Of a stretch of 64,000 bases of DNA, positions 32,216 through 44,999 are shown one piece after another. The position numbers and the translations under genes are program-made. A model generated the notes under the pieces. It was not told the DNA's origin, did no database searches, and was given only the letters and a program-made list of their open reading frames with translations. Origin of the DNA: UBA10649 sp965227045 (GTDB lineage: Bacteria; Actinomycetota; Actinomycetes; S36-B12). Every line of letters begins with the position of its first letter. Position 1 is the first letter of the stretch. Location: contig OZ245718.1 of the NCBI GenBank assembly GCA_965227045.1, positions 744,001-808,000 on the forward strand, given 5' to 3'.

Positions 32216-34165
32216 TCAGATGTCGCGCGGATCCATGCGCACGTGCACGGGACGCGATCGCGACTGGGCCGCCCGGGTTGCGACGATCGCGCGCAGTTCC
32301 TTGCTCAACTGTGCGGCATGCTCGCGGTCCGTGGCCACGAGACCGCGCTGCCTGCTGTCGTCGTCACGACGATCCGCGGTAGGGACGGGCCCGAGCAGGC
32401 GATGGGGCACCGCCAAGGCACCGGCGACCTCGACGATGTCTGCGGGATTGCCGAGCAGGGCGGCCATCCGGACGGCGGGGGGCAGCCCAGCGGACGCGCG
32501 GTCGGCCAGTTCCCGCTCGGCGAACCACGTCGCGTCCCACCGCAGCAGGGCCTGCACAGGACGAAGCGCGTTGTCGGCCGTTATGAGGACTCGTCCGCCG
32601 GGAGCCGCGAGCCTCGCCGCTGAGAACCACCGCCACACGGCATCCTCGCCCGCGTCGAGGAAGGGGCGCTGCAACTGCGAGCGCGCATCGAGCAGCAGCA
32701 CCGCGCTGTATCCGGGGGCGCAGTCCGGCTCGGCGCCAGGCGTAGCGACAACGATCACCGGCTCGGCAGGAACTGTCGCGATCATGTGACCGGCGTGGCT
32801 GGAGAGCACTCGCGTACCGGGGAATGCGCGGCCGATCTCCTCCGCGGTCCGCTCCGAGCCCACCGCCGCGGCGCGAAAAGTGTTTCCTCCGCAGGACGGA
32901 CATCGCCACGATCCCGCTACCGCACCGCACCACGAGCAATGCGCGACGGAACTGCCCGACGACATCTCGAGCGGACCACCACACGAGCAGCGGGCGACCT
33001 CGCGACAGGACTGACAGGCGAGGAACGGCAGGTAGCCACGACGTGCGACCTGCACGAGGACTGGGCCGGTCTCCAGCGCGGTGCGCGCAAGCTGCCAAGC
33101 CTGATGCGGGATCCGCGCTGCCGCAGCAGCTTCGTCGCGGGCGGCATCGTCTGCGGAGAGCGCGCGTACCTTCGGTGCTCTCTCGGCGAGAGTGGCGCGA
33201 GACGGGGAAACCGAGTGCGCCCAGCCGGACTGACACCACTGCTGAGTCGCGACGGATCGCGCGGGCGATCCGACGACAAGATCGCAGCCGGTGTTGTGCG
33301 ACCGCACGGCTGCGACATCGCGCGCATCCCAGTACGGCGCCTGCGGGTCGACGAGGGCGTCGTTGCCGTCGTCCCACACGACGATGAGCCGGAGGGAATG
33401 CACGGGCGCGAAGACGGCCGCCCTGGTGCCGATCACCAGGCGCGCGCCGCCGCGCAGGACCCGCAGGAACTCCCGGTAGCGACGCTCGGGGCCCTGGTCA
33501 GCGGTGAGGACTGCGACGACTCCCGCCGCCTTCGCCTCGGAGAACTGCGCGAGGCATCGATCAACGTCTGCCGCGTCGGGAACCACGATGATGACGCCGC
33601 CCTCGTTGTCGACGAGGACCGCGTGCGCGAGAGCAGCGATGTCGGCGGCCCACGACGTTGCCGGCGCCGCCGACCAGACGGCTCTCGTCGGCGGCGACTT
33701 CGCGTCACCGATGCGATCGATAAGCGCCGGTCCCGCGTCGTAGGCGGACCAGCGCTCCGCGAGTACGGGATCCGACGCGGCGGACCACTGCGCCGGCGCG
33801 ACCACGGTGGACTCCGCACGTCCGTGCCGCGGGGGAACGGCCGCCCGCGCCACGTCGCTGAAGGTTCCTGCATAGCGCTCGGCGACATCGCTCACCAGGG
33901 CGATCGTCTCGGTGGTGAGAACGGGCTCGACGCCGATCACGCGCTCGAGAGCCTTGAGCGCTCCGACGTGCTCCCCCTGATCCACCCGCCCGACGACGAA
34001 CGCGTCGGTCAGGCGCCCAGCGAAACGGACGCGTACTCGCGAGCCAGGGACCGCTCCCTGCGCCGTCGCCGGAACGGCGTAGTCGAAGACGTGATCCAGA
34101 TGCGGCAGGGGTGAGTCGATGATCACCTGCGCCACCGGGGCGTTGTCAGCCCGCGGCTGCGTCAC
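32216..34165 (-). CDS. priA: Primosomal protein N' (PriA), ATPase-deficient type
   Basis: Replication-restart protein of 649 residues. The N-terminal DNA-binding domain (AQVIIDSPLPHLDHVFDYAVP) is normal, and the zinc-binding region is intact (LACQSCREVARCSCGG, CSWCGAVAGSWRCPSCGG). The helicase core is eroded: where Walker A should be it reads VWSAAPATSWAAD, and the DEEH box is DDGNDALVD. This is typical of actinobacterial PriA, thought to work as a scaffold without helicase activity, so it is not a pseudogene. GTG start at 34165. Confidence 0.93.
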   Translation of the reverse strand: MTQPRADNAPVAQVIIDSPLPHLDHVFDYAVPATAQGAVPGSRVRVRFAGRLTDAFVVGRVDQGEHVGALKALERVIGVEPVLTTETIALVSDVAERYAGTFSDVARAAVPPRHGRAESTVVAPAQWSAASDPVLAERWSAYDAGPALIDRIGDAKSPPTRAVWSAAPATSWAADIAALAHAVLVDNEGGVIIVVPDAADVDRCLAQFSEAKAAGVVAVLTADQGPERRYREFLRVLRGGARLVIGTRAAVFAPVHSLRLIVVWDDGNDALVDPQAPYWDARDVAAVRSHNTGCDLVVGSPARSVATQQWCQSGWAHSVSPSRATLAERAPKVRALSADDAARDEAAAAARIPHQAWQLARTALETGPVLVQVARRGYLPFLACQSCREVARCSCGGPLEMSSGSSVAHCSWCGAVAGSWRCPSCGGNTFRAAAVGSERTAEEIGRAFPGTRVLSSHAGHMIATVPAEPVIVVATPGAEPDCAPGYSAVLLLDARSQLQRPFLDAGEDAVWRWFSAARLAAPGGRVLITADNALRPVQALLRWDATWFAERELADRASAGLPPAVRMAALLGNPADIVEVAGALAVPHRLLGPVPTADRRDDDSRQRGLVATDREHAAQLSKELRAIVATRAAQSRSRPVHVRMDPRDI

Positions 34166-34180
34166 TCGGGGGCGCGGCCG

Positions 34181-34198
34181 CCGGGCCTTCGGCCCCGG
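34181..34198 (-). terminator. GC-rich hairpin downstream of metK
   Basis: CCGGGCC-TTC-GGCCCCGG with one bulged base, in the 74-bp gap between the metK stop and priA. It is strong but has no U-tract; a candidate terminator for the metK-side transcript. Confidence 0.5.
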
Positions 34199-34239
34199 GA
34201 CGAGCTCGAGCTGATCGGGGCTCTGCGACGAACTAGACG

Positions 34240-35487
34240 TCAGCCCGCCGCTGCCTTGAGCTGGTCGGCACGATCGACGCTCTCCCAGGTGAAGGTGGGG
34301 CCGACGGCCGTCCGCTTCTCGGGGTCCTCGGCGTCGAGCAGCCAGTTGCTGCCCTGCGGACGGCCAAAGTGCCCGTAAGCGCTCGTGACCCGGTAGATCG
34401 GTCGCAGCAGGTCGAGGTCGCGAATGATCGCTGCGGGACGCAGGTCGAATACCGACAGGACAGCGGCCTGGATCTGCTCGTCAGGGATCACGCCGGTCCC
34501 GAAGGTCTCCACGAACACGCCAACGGGGTGCGCCTTGCCGATGGCGTACGCGACCTGAACCTCGCAGCGGGTGGCGAGGCCGGCGGCAACCACGTTCTTG
34601 GCGACCCAGCGCATCGCGTATGCCGCTGAGCGGTCGACCTTCGACGGGTCCTTGCCGGAGAAGGCGCCGCCGCCGTGGCGAGCCATGCCGCCGTAGGTGT
34701 CGACGATGATCTTGCGGCCGGTCAGTCCGGCGTCGCCCATGGGGCCGCCGACCTCGAAGCGCCCGGTCGGGTTCACGAGCAGCCGGTAGTCACGCGAGTC
34801 CAGCGCGATGTCGTCGAGGATGGGATCGACCACGTGCTTGCGGATGTCCGGGGTGAGCATGTTGTCGAGGCTCACGTGCGCCTTGTGCTGGGTGGAGAGC
34901 ACGACGGTGTCGATGCGCACGGGGTGGTCGTTCTCGTCGTACGCGATGGTCACCTGCGTCTTGCCGTCGGGAAGCAGGTAGGGCACCGTGCCGTCCTTGC
35001 GCACCTGAGTCAGGCGTTCTGCGAGTCGGTGCGCGAGCGAGATCGGCAGCGGCATGAGCTCAGGGGTGTCGTCGCACGCGTACCCGAACATGAGGCCCTG
35101 GTCGCCAGCGCCCTGGCGATCGAGCGGATCCGCACTGCCCTCGGCGCGCTCCTCGAACGCGTCGTCAACGCCCTGTGCGATGTCGGGAGACTGCTTGCCG
35201 ATCGACACCGAGATGCCGCAGGAGGCGCCGTCGAAGCCCTTGACCGAGGAGTCGTAGCCGATGCCCAGGACGGTCTCGCGCACGAGGTTCATGACGTCGG
35301 CGTATCCGGCCGTGGTCACCTCGCCCGCGACATGCACCTGGCCGGTGGTCAGCAGGGTCTCGACGGCCACGCGACTGCGCGGGTCCTGGCGAAGCAGGTC
35401 GTCGAGGATCGCGTCGCTGATCTGATCGGCCATCTTGTCGGGATGACCCTCGGTGACGGATTCGGACGTGAACAGGCGATGAGACAC
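34240..35487 (-). CDS. metK: S-adenosylmethionine synthetase
   Basis: Makes SAM from methionine and ATP. 415 residues: FTSESVTEGHPDKMADQISD (ATP site), GAGDQGLMFGYA and GGGAFSGKDPSKVDRSAAY signatures all intact. GTG at 35487 follows AGGGGAG. Only 44 bp separate it from coaBC, so no SAM riboswitch is present. Confidence 0.98.
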   Translation of the reverse strand: MSHRLFTSESVTEGHPDKMADQISDAILDDLLRQDPRSRVAVETLLTTGQVHVAGEVTTAGYADVMNLVRETVLGIGYDSSVKGFDGASCGISVSIGKQSPDIAQGVDDAFEERAEGSADPLDRQGAGDQGLMFGYACDDTPELMPLPISLAHRLAERLTQVRKDGTVPYLLPDGKTQVTIAYDENDHPVRIDTVVLSTQHKAHVSLDNMLTPDIRKHVVDPILDDIALDSRDYRLLVNPTGRFEVGGPMGDAGLTGRKIIVDTYGGMARHGGGAFSGKDPSKVDRSAAYAMRWVAKNVVAAGLATRCEVQVAYAIGKAHPVGVFVETFGTGVIPDEQIQAAVLSVFDLRPAAIIRDLDLLRPIYRVTSAYGHFGRPQGSNWLLDAEDPEKRTAVGPTFTWESVDRADQLKAAAG

Positions 35488-35531
35488 GTGACTCCCCTGG
35501 GTGAAGGTGAGCGCTCATCCTATCGGCCCGC

Positions 35532-36752
35532 TCAGACCAACAGACGCCCCACCGCATCCCACACCGCATCGGCAACCGCGGCCTTATCCGTGAGGGGAAC
35601 GTCGACCTGCGAGCCGTCGCGGCCGAGGATCGACACCTCGTTGTCGGCGCGCCCGAAGGCCCGTCCGCCGCTGACATCGTTGACGACGAGCAGGTCGCAT
35701 CCCTTGCGCTCGAGCTTCTCTCGGCCAAGGGTCAGCACGTCGCGGTCAGCGTCGCCCGTCTCCGCGGCGAACCCCACGATCACCGGCTTCGTGCCCTGCC
35801 CGCGCTTCTCCACGAGTTCGCGAAGCACGTCGGCATTCTGCGCGAGCGGGAGGGCGATCTCCTCGCCCATCTCCGAGCGCTTGAGCTTGTGCGAGCCCAC
35901 AGTGTCGGGACGGAAGTCTGCGACAGCCGCCGCCATGACGACGACGTCGGCCGCACCGGCTACCGCGTGAATGGCCATGCGCAACTCCTCCGCGCTGCCC
36001 ACGCGCTCGATACGCGCACCGGCGGGAGGATCAACGTCCATGTGTGCTGCCACCAAGGTGACTTCGGCGCCACGGGAAATAGCCGTTCGCGCGAGCTCGA
36101 CTCCCTGGCGGCCGCTGCTGACGTTCCCGATGTAGCGCACCGGATCCCACGCCTCCCGGGTGCCGCCGGCGCTGACGACGATGCGGACTCCGGCAAGGTC
36201 GAGCAGGGAGCCGCGTCCGCGTCTCAGCACGTCGCGCACCGCGGCCACTATCGCGGCCGGCTCAGGCAGGCGACCTGGTCCTGAGTCCGCGCCGGTCAGT
36301 CGCCCGACGGCCGGGTCGAGGACGATGACGCCCCGGTCGCGCAACGTCGCGACGTTGTGCCGGGTGGCGGGGTGCTCCCACATCTCGGTGTGCATGGCCG
36401 GCGCCATGATCACCGGGCAGCGAGCGGTGAGCAGGACGTTTGTCAGCAGGTCATCCGCAAGGCCGTGCACGGCGCGGGCCAGCAGGTCCGCAGTGGCTGG
36501 CGCCACGATGATGCAGTCGGCTTCTTGTCCCAGGCGCACGTGCGGAACGCGTTCGGCGCCCTCCCAGACGCTGGACGACACGGGCTTGCCCGACAGTGCG
36601 GACCAGGTGGCTGCGCCGACGAACTTCAGCGCCGCTGCGGTGGGCACGACGGTGACGTCGCAGCCGGACTCAGCGAGCCCGCGCAGTACCTCCGCTGCCT
36701 TGTACGCGGCAACGCCTCCGGCTACACCGAGGACGACGCGCGGGGCAGGCAT
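35532..36752 (-). CDS. coaBC: Phosphopantothenoylcysteine decarboxylase / synthetase
   Basis: Two coenzyme A steps in one protein of 406 residues. CoaC flavoprotein domain (about 1-180): VVLGVAGGVAAYKAAEVLR and PAMHTEMWEHPAT. CoaB domain (about 190-406): VVSAGGTREAWDPVRYIGN, SSGRQG, MAAAVADFRP and KLKRSEMG. CTP-type ligase expected. It follows rpoZ by three bases. Confidence 0.97.
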   Translation of the reverse strand: MPAPRVVLGVAGGVAAYKAAEVLRGLAESGCDVTVVPTAAALKFVGAATWSALSGKPVSSSVWEGAERVPHVRLGQEADCIIVAPATADLLARAVHGLADDLLTNVLLTARCPVIMAPAMHTEMWEHPATRHNVATLRDRGVIVLDPAVGRLTGADSGPGRLPEPAAIVAAVRDVLRRGRGSLLDLAGVRIVVSAGGTREAWDPVRYIGNVSSGRQGVELARTAISRGAEVTLVAAHMDVDPPAGARIERVGSAEELRMAIHAVAGAADVVVMAAAVADFRPDTVGSHKLKRSEMGEEIALPLAQNADVLRELVEKRGQGTKPVIVGFAAETGDADRDVLTLGREKLERKGCDLLVVNDVSGGRAFGRADNEVSILGRDGSQVDVPLTDKAAVADAVWDAVGRLLV

Positions 36753-36755
36753 CTG

Positions 36756-37046
36756 TCAGGCGTTGTCGGCGGACGGTTCCTCGACGACGTCCTCGATCGG
36801 GACGGAGACGAGCAGCCCGGCGTCGATCTCGCGAAGCGCGATGGACAGCGGCTTCTCCTGCACGTGGGTCTCGACCAGCGGCCCGACGTACTCAAGCAGG
36901 CCTTCGCCGAGCTGCGAGTAGTACGCGTTGATCTGGCGGGCACGCTTCGAGGCGTAGATCACGAGGGAGTACTTCGAGTCGGTCTTCTCCAGCAAAGCAT
37001 CGATCGAGGGGTGGATGATGCCCTCGGGCTGGGTGACACTGCTCAC
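36756..37046 (-). CDS. rpoZ: RNA polymerase omega subunit
   Basis: 96 residues; helps assemble RNA polymerase. GIIHPSIDALLEKTDSKYSLVIYASKRARQIN is the conserved core. Place between gmk and coaBC is conserved in actinobacteria. Confidence 0.96.
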   Translation of the reverse strand: MSSVTQPEGIIHPSIDALLEKTDSKYSLVIYASKRARQINAYYSQLGEGLLEYVGPLVETHVQEKPLSIALREIDAGLLVSVPIEDVVEEPSADNA

Positions 37047-37062
37047 GTCAAGGCCTCTTATT

Positions 37063-37638
37063 TCAGGATTGGTCGAGATGGTCGTTCTGCCGACCGGCGA
37101 CCCATGCTACCAAGGCTTCGGCACACTCCCGGACATCGGCGTTCACGAGGACCAAATCGAACTCCGGCGCCGCTGCTAGTTCCTCACGTGCTGCCGCGAG
37201 TCGGCGATCGACCTCCTCGCTCGATTCGGTTCCACGACCGATCAGGCGCGCGGTGAGGGTTTCCCATGACGGGGGCTCGAGGAAGACCAGTAAGGCCTCG
37301 GGCACGGCCGCTCGAACCTGGCGCGCTCCTTGGATCTCGATTTCCAGGAGGACGGGCCGGCCGGATCCACGCTGGGCGGTGATGGGCGCGCGGGGAGTCC
37401 CGTACCTGTTGCCGGCGAACTGGGCCCACTCGAGCAGCCCGTCGTGTGCGATCAGCTCGTCGAACTGCTCGTCCGATCTGAAGTAATACTCGCGTCCATC
37501 GGTTTCGCCCGGCCTTGCTTTGCGGGTGGTTGCACTGACGGACAGCCAGAAATCCGGGTTGAGACGCAGCGCCTCGGCAACCACGGTGCTCTTGCCGACA
37601 CCCGAGGGACCGGAGACCACGACCAGTGGAGCGGTCAT
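37063..37638 (-). CDS. gmk: Guanylate kinase
   Basis: Phosphorylates GMP to GDP. 191 residues from ATG at 37638, overlapping the mihF stop (ATGA). P-loop VVVSGPSGVGKSTVV at residues 5-19; SVSATTRKARPGETDGREY binds GMP. Upstream in-frame sequence lies inside mihF and is non-coding in this frame. Confidence 0.98.
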   Translation of the reverse strand: MTAPLVVVSGPSGVGKSTVVAEALRLNPDFWLSVSATTRKARPGETDGREYYFRSDEQFDELIAHDGLLEWAQFAGNRYGTPRAPITAQRGSGRPVLLEIEIQGARQVRAAVPEALLVFLEPPSWETLTARLIGRGTESSEEVDRRLAAAREELAAAPEFDLVLVNADVRECAEALVAWVAGRQNDHLDQS

Positions 37639-37958
37639 CTGCCCTCTCGCTTCAACTCCGCGATGAGCGCCGCCCGCTGGCGGGTGCCCAGCCCCTGGAT
37701 CCGTCGCGAGGCCGCGATCTGGAGGTCGGCGAGCATGCGCTCGGCCCTGACCTCGCCGACGCCGGGCAGGCACTCCAGCAGCCAGGTGACCTTCAGCCCG
37801 GCCCACAGCCTGTTGTCGACCGCGCCTTCGATGACGTCGACCGCAGTCAGCGCCTTGGTCTTCAGCTCGCCACGCAGCCGAGCTCGCTCGACGCGCACGG
37901 CAAGCGCGGCCTCCAGCGCCTCGGCGCGCTGCTCGTCCGAGCGCGCGGGAATGCTCAC
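37635..37958 (-). CDS. mihF: Integration host factor, actinobacterial type
   Basis: 107 residues; nucleoid protein unrelated to proteobacterial IHF. The helix-two-turn-helix LECLPGVGEVRAERMLADLQI and RRIQGLGTRQRAALI bind DNA. The mihF-gmk-rpoZ-coaBC order is a lineage marker. GTG overlaps the pyrF stop (GTGA). Confidence 0.96.
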   Translation of the reverse strand: MSIPARSDEQRAEALEAALAVRVERARLRGELKTKALTAVDVIEGAVDNRLWAGLKVTWLLECLPGVGEVRAERMLADLQIAASRRIQGLGTRQRAALIAELKREGR

Positions 37959-38647
37959 GCGAGCTGCTCGGCGATCGCACGGGCAGCGGCGCGAACATCC
38001 GACGCACCGGTGATTGGTCGGCCGATCACGAGCAGGTCGGCCCCGTCGGCAATCGCGCGCTCGGGAGTTGCCACCCGCCGCTGGTCGTCGATCGACGACC
38101 CGGCCGGGCGCACGCCCGGGGTGATGAGCGTGACATCCGCGGGAACGGCCGCCCGGATAGCGGCGACCTCCATCGGCGAGCAGACGATCGCGCGCGCGCC
38201 TGCATCGACGGCGAGCGAGGCCAGCCGCACCGCGGCCGCAACGCTTGGGCCATTCATGCCGATCGACGCGAGCATGGCGTCATCGATCGACGTCAGCACG
38301 GTGACCGCGGTGATGCGCGTGTTCGGCAGCGCCGCCACGGCCGCAGCGATCATCTCCGGGCCGCCCGCCGCATGAACGGTGAGGAACTGCGGCTCGAGTG
38401 CAGCGACTGCGAGGCAGGCGCCTCGGACAGTGGCGGGAATGTCATGCAGCTTCAGGTCGAGGAAGACGTCGACTCCCCCGCTGCCCTTCGCGGCCTCGCG
38501 AGCGGCGTCGACCGCTCGGCTGCCGTCGCGGCAGAAGACCTCGAGGCCGACCTTCACCGTCGACACGATGCCGGCCACGTCCTGCACCCACAACGTCAGT
38601 GTCTCCAGGTTCGGCGCGTCGAGGGCGACGGCGATCGGTGCGCGCAC
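37955..38647 (-). CDS. pyrF: Orotidine-5'-phosphate decarboxylase, type 1
   Basis: Final UMP step. 230 residues. Catalytic FLDLKLHDIPATV (D-x-K-x-x-D) marks subfamily 1; VALDAPNLETL opens the barrel and LLVIGRPIT binds phosphate. GTG at 38647, seven bases after the pyrD stop, gives the usual N-terminus. The mycobacterial enzyme at this position is the type 2 form, so this operon differs. Confidence 0.96.
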   Translation of the reverse strand: MRAPIAVALDAPNLETLTLWVQDVAGIVSTVKVGLEVFCRDGSRAVDAAREAAKGSGGVDVFLDLKLHDIPATVRGACLAVAALEPQFLTVHAAGGPEMIAAAVAALPNTRITAVTVLTSIDDAMLASIGMNGPSVAAAVRLASLAVDAGARAIVCSPMEVAAIRAAVPADVTLITPGVRPAGSSIDDQRRVATPERAIADGADLLVIGRPITGASDVRAAARAIAEQLA

Positions 38648-38654
38648 TGTCAGG

Positions 38655-39689
38655 TCACTCGCTGATGAAGTCAAGATCGTCGTCCACCTCTTCCGGCACG
38701 AAAACCACATCCGCCGGCCGGTGCGCATATGAGACCGCCTGCGACAGGCTGCTGAACCCGCGCGCGACAAGCGCCTGCTCGAGTTCGGTGTGAATGCGGA
38801 TGGGCGATGACGGGTCATGGAAGAGCACGGTGCCCACCGAGACCGCATTGGCACCCGCGAGCAGGAACTCGAGCGCATCGACTCCCGACCGGATGCCGCC
38901 CATGCCGATGATCGGCAGGTCGGGGAAGGCCTTGCGGATCATCCAGACGCAGCGCACGGCGATCGGGCGGATCGCCGGACCAGAGAGGCCGCCGGTGACT
39001 CCGGCCAGGTGAGGTCGCATCGTGTCGACGTCGATCACCATTCCAAGCGTGGTGTTGATGACCGAGACGCCGGTGGCACCGGCACGCGCGACGGAGCCAG
39101 CGACCTCGACGATGTCCGTCACATCGGGAGACAGCTTCGCGAAGATCGGCATGCGCGGGTCGCTGTTGCGGCGCACCGCCTGGATGACGTTGGCAGCGGT
39201 GGTGGGATCGCAGGCGAAGACCAGGCCCCTGTTCTCCACGTTGGGGCACGAGATGTTCACCTCGATGGCATCGAAGCCACCGACCGGACGCAGCCGGGCC
39301 GCGAGCTTGGAGTACTCGTCGACGGTGCTCCCGGCTATCGACACGATCGTGCGGGCACCGCGGTCGGCAAGCCAGGCAAGATCGTGCTCGATGAACGCGT
39401 CGATGCCTGGGCCCTGGAGGCCGATGGAGTTCAGCATGCCGCTTGGCGTCTCCGCCATGCGCGGAGTCGCGCGTCCTGAGCGCGGCTGCAGCATGACGCT
39501 CTTCGTGACGATCGCGCCGATCTGCGTGATGTCGAAGAACTGGTCCAGTTCGCGTCCCGATGCGGCGCAGCCGGACGCGGTCAGGATGGGGCTGGGCATG
39601 ATCACGTCGCCGAGTTCGGTGGTCATGTCGATGTGAACAACGGGCTCGCGACCGCCGATGGGGCCAGATGAGATGACTGCTCGGGTCAT
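38655..39689 (-). CDS. pyrD: Dihydroorotate dehydrogenase, class 1B catalytic subunit
   Basis: FMN enzyme oxidising dihydroorotate. 344 residues. VNISCPNVENRG carries the Cys base of class 1 enzymes, and TELGDVIMPSPILTASG is the class 1B N-terminus. The first 20 residues are an extension; the start at 39689 is kept because it overlaps the pyrK stop (TGATG). It pairs with PyrK to use NAD+. Confidence 0.96.
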   Translation of the reverse strand: MTRAVISSGPIGGREPVVHIDMTTELGDVIMPSPILTASGCAASGRELDQFFDITQIGAIVTKSVMLQPRSGRATPRMAETPSGMLNSIGLQGPGIDAFIEHDLAWLADRGARTIVSIAGSTVDEYSKLAARLRPVGGFDAIEVNISCPNVENRGLVFACDPTTAANVIQAVRRNSDPRMPIFAKLSPDVTDIVEVAGSVARAGATGVSVINTTLGMVIDVDTMRPHLAGVTGGLSGPAIRPIAVRCVWMIRKAFPDLPIIGMGGIRSGVDALEFLLAGANAVSVGTVLFHDPSSPIRIHTELEQALVARGFSSLSQAVSYAHRPADVVFVPEEVDDDLDFISE

Positions 39690-40543
39690 CAGGTCACCGA
39701 CTCGACGGGCGCACCGAGCGTGTCGGGCGGGATGGTGCCGACATCGGACCAGCGCAGTCGGTCTCCGCGGAACACCGGACCCTCAACGCAGGACCTGAGC
39801 ATGCGCGTGACGCCGTCCTCGCCGATGACGGGCACGACGCAGGTCATGCATACGCCGATCCCACAGGCCATGGCCTCCTCGACCGCGCACTGGCTGTAGA
39901 TGCGCCGCTCCGTTGCCATGTTCGCAACGGACTCCAGCATGCCCATCGGCCCGCATGCGTAGACGAGTCCCGCATCGACTCGCTCCATCAACTCGGGGAG
40001 CACGTCGGTGACGCGACCCCGCTCCCCCAGCGAGCCGTCATCAGTGGTGATCGTCAGGGTCGACGCGAGCCGCTTGAGCTCGAGGACTCCGAAGAGCCGT
40101 TCCTCGGTTGACGCACCGACGACTACGTCGACGCGGCAGCCTCGCTCGCGCAACTGCTCGGCGAGCATGAACAGCGGAGCCGATCCGTATCCGCCCCCTA
40201 CGAGCACGCATGCCACTCGTTCCTTCGGGAGAGTGAAGGGGCGGCCGAGCGGTCCGACGATGTCGACGACGTCGTGCCGACGACGGGCCGCGAGCCACTT
40301 CGTTCCATTGCCCTTGACACCGATCACCACGTCGAGGGTTCCGCCGTACACGCCGCGCGACTGCACCTGATGGATCGCGAATGCCCGGCGCAGCACCATG
40401 CTCGAGCCCTCGCCGCCGATACCGAGCGTGACGAAGTGCCCCGGCCGTGCGATGTCGGCGATGCCCGGCGCGGTGAGTGAGAGAACCTGATAGCCGCCGA
40501 CGCGCCTGTTGTCGAGGACCTCGCCCTTGACCTGAACTGCCAC
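39689..40543 (-). CDS. pyrK: Dihydroorotate dehydrogenase electron-transfer subunit
   Basis: Ferredoxin-reductase-type FAD protein of 284 residues that passes electrons from PyrD to NAD+. FAD region RRAFAIHQV, NAD region VLVGGGYGSAPLFMLA, and a [2Fe-2S] site with Cys in CAVEEAMACGIGVCMTC plus a later CVEG. It follows carB by two bases. Confidence 0.96.
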   Translation of the reverse strand: MAVQVKGEVLDNRRVGGYQVLSLTAPGIADIARPGHFVTLGIGGEGSSMVLRRAFAIHQVQSRGVYGGTLDVVIGVKGNGTKWLAARRRHDVVDIVGPLGRPFTLPKERVACVLVGGGYGSAPLFMLAEQLRERGCRVDVVVGASTEERLFGVLELKRLASTLTITTDDGSLGERGRVTDVLPELMERVDAGLVYACGPMGMLESVANMATERRIYSQCAVEEAMACGIGVCMTCVVPVIGEDGVTRMLRSCVEGPVFRGDRLRWSDVGTIPPDTLGAPVESVT

Positions 40544-40545
40544 AG

Positions 40546-43862
<3,317 letters not shown>

Positions 43863-43863
<1 letters not shown>

Positions 43864-44999
43864 CAGGCGCTCCGCCGATCGGTCATGAGGGTGACGAACT
43901 CGTCGAACAGGTACGCGGCATCGTGCGGCCCGGCCGCGGCCTCGGGGTGGTACTGGACGCTGAATGCGGGGACGTCCAGGCAGCGCAGGCCTTCGACGAC
44001 GTCGTCGTTGAGGCATACGTGACTGACGCGCGCGCGCCCGAATGGAGTGTCGAAGTCACCGGAGCGCGGCGCGTCGACGGCGAACCCGTGGTTGTGCGCG
44101 GTTACCGCGACCCGGCCGGTGGCCAGATCCTGCACCGGTTGGTTGATGCCGCGGTGCCCGTACCCGAGCTTGTAGGTGCCCAGTCCGAGCGCGCGCCCGA
44201 GGACCTGGTTGCCGAAGCAGATGCCGAACACGGGAACCTCGTCGGCGAGGAACGTGCTCATCACCTCGACCTGGTAGTCGGCGGTGGCCGGATCCCCAGG
44301 TCCGTTGGAGTAGAAGATCCCGTCGGGCGATACGGCGCGGATCTCGGCGGGCGTCGCCGCAGCCGGCATGACGTGGACCTCGATGCCGCGCTGGGCCATC
44401 CGGTACGGGGTCATGGCCTTGATGCCCAGGTCGATCGCAGCGACCGTGAACTTCCGCTCGCCGATCGCCGGCACGAGATAAGGCTCGGACGTGGTGACGT
44501 CGTCGGTGAGGTCCGCGCCTGCCATGCCTGGGCTGGCCTGCACGCGCGCGAGCAGTTCCGCAGGCGTCTGGTCGGCTTCGGCACCGCTGAAGATGCCCAC
44601 GCGCATGGCCCCGCGCTCGCGGAGGTGCCGGGTGAGCGCGCGCGTGTCGATGCCGCTGATGCCGACGATGCCCTGGTCGGCTAGCTGCTCGGCCAGGCCA
44701 CTGGTCGCCCGCCAGTTGGACGAGATCCGCGACGGGTCGCGCACCACGTAGCCGGAAACCCAGATGCGATCGGACTCCGCGTCCTCGTCGTTCACGCCGG
44801 TGTTGCCGATGTGCGGGGCGGTCATGATGACGACCTGCCGGTGGTACGAGGGGTCGGTGAGCGTCTCCTGGTAGCCGCTCATTCCCGTCGAGAACACGGC
44901 CTCGCCGAAGGTCGACCCGATCGCGCCGTAGGCGTGGCCGCGTGAGGTCCGGCCGTCCTCCAGGACCAGAACGGCGGGCACGGGTTGGGTCCTGCTCAT
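43863..44999 (-). CDS. carA: Carbamoyl-phosphate synthase small chain
   Basis: Glutaminase subunit, 378 residues. The class I amidotransferase nucleophile lies in VFGICFGNQVLG; the His-Glu pair is in VQYHPEAAAGP. N-terminal CarA domain VLVLEDGRTSRGHAYG. It overlaps pyrC by four bases; the small gene often found between pyrC and carA in mycobacteria is absent. Confidence 0.98.

Noticed and set aside
32216..34165. priA as a pseudogene because helicase motifs are lost
   Set aside because: The frame is intact at full length and this loss is normal for actinobacterial PriA.
35488..35531. SAM riboswitch before metK
   Set aside because: The gap is 44 bases and holds only a Shine-Dalgarno.
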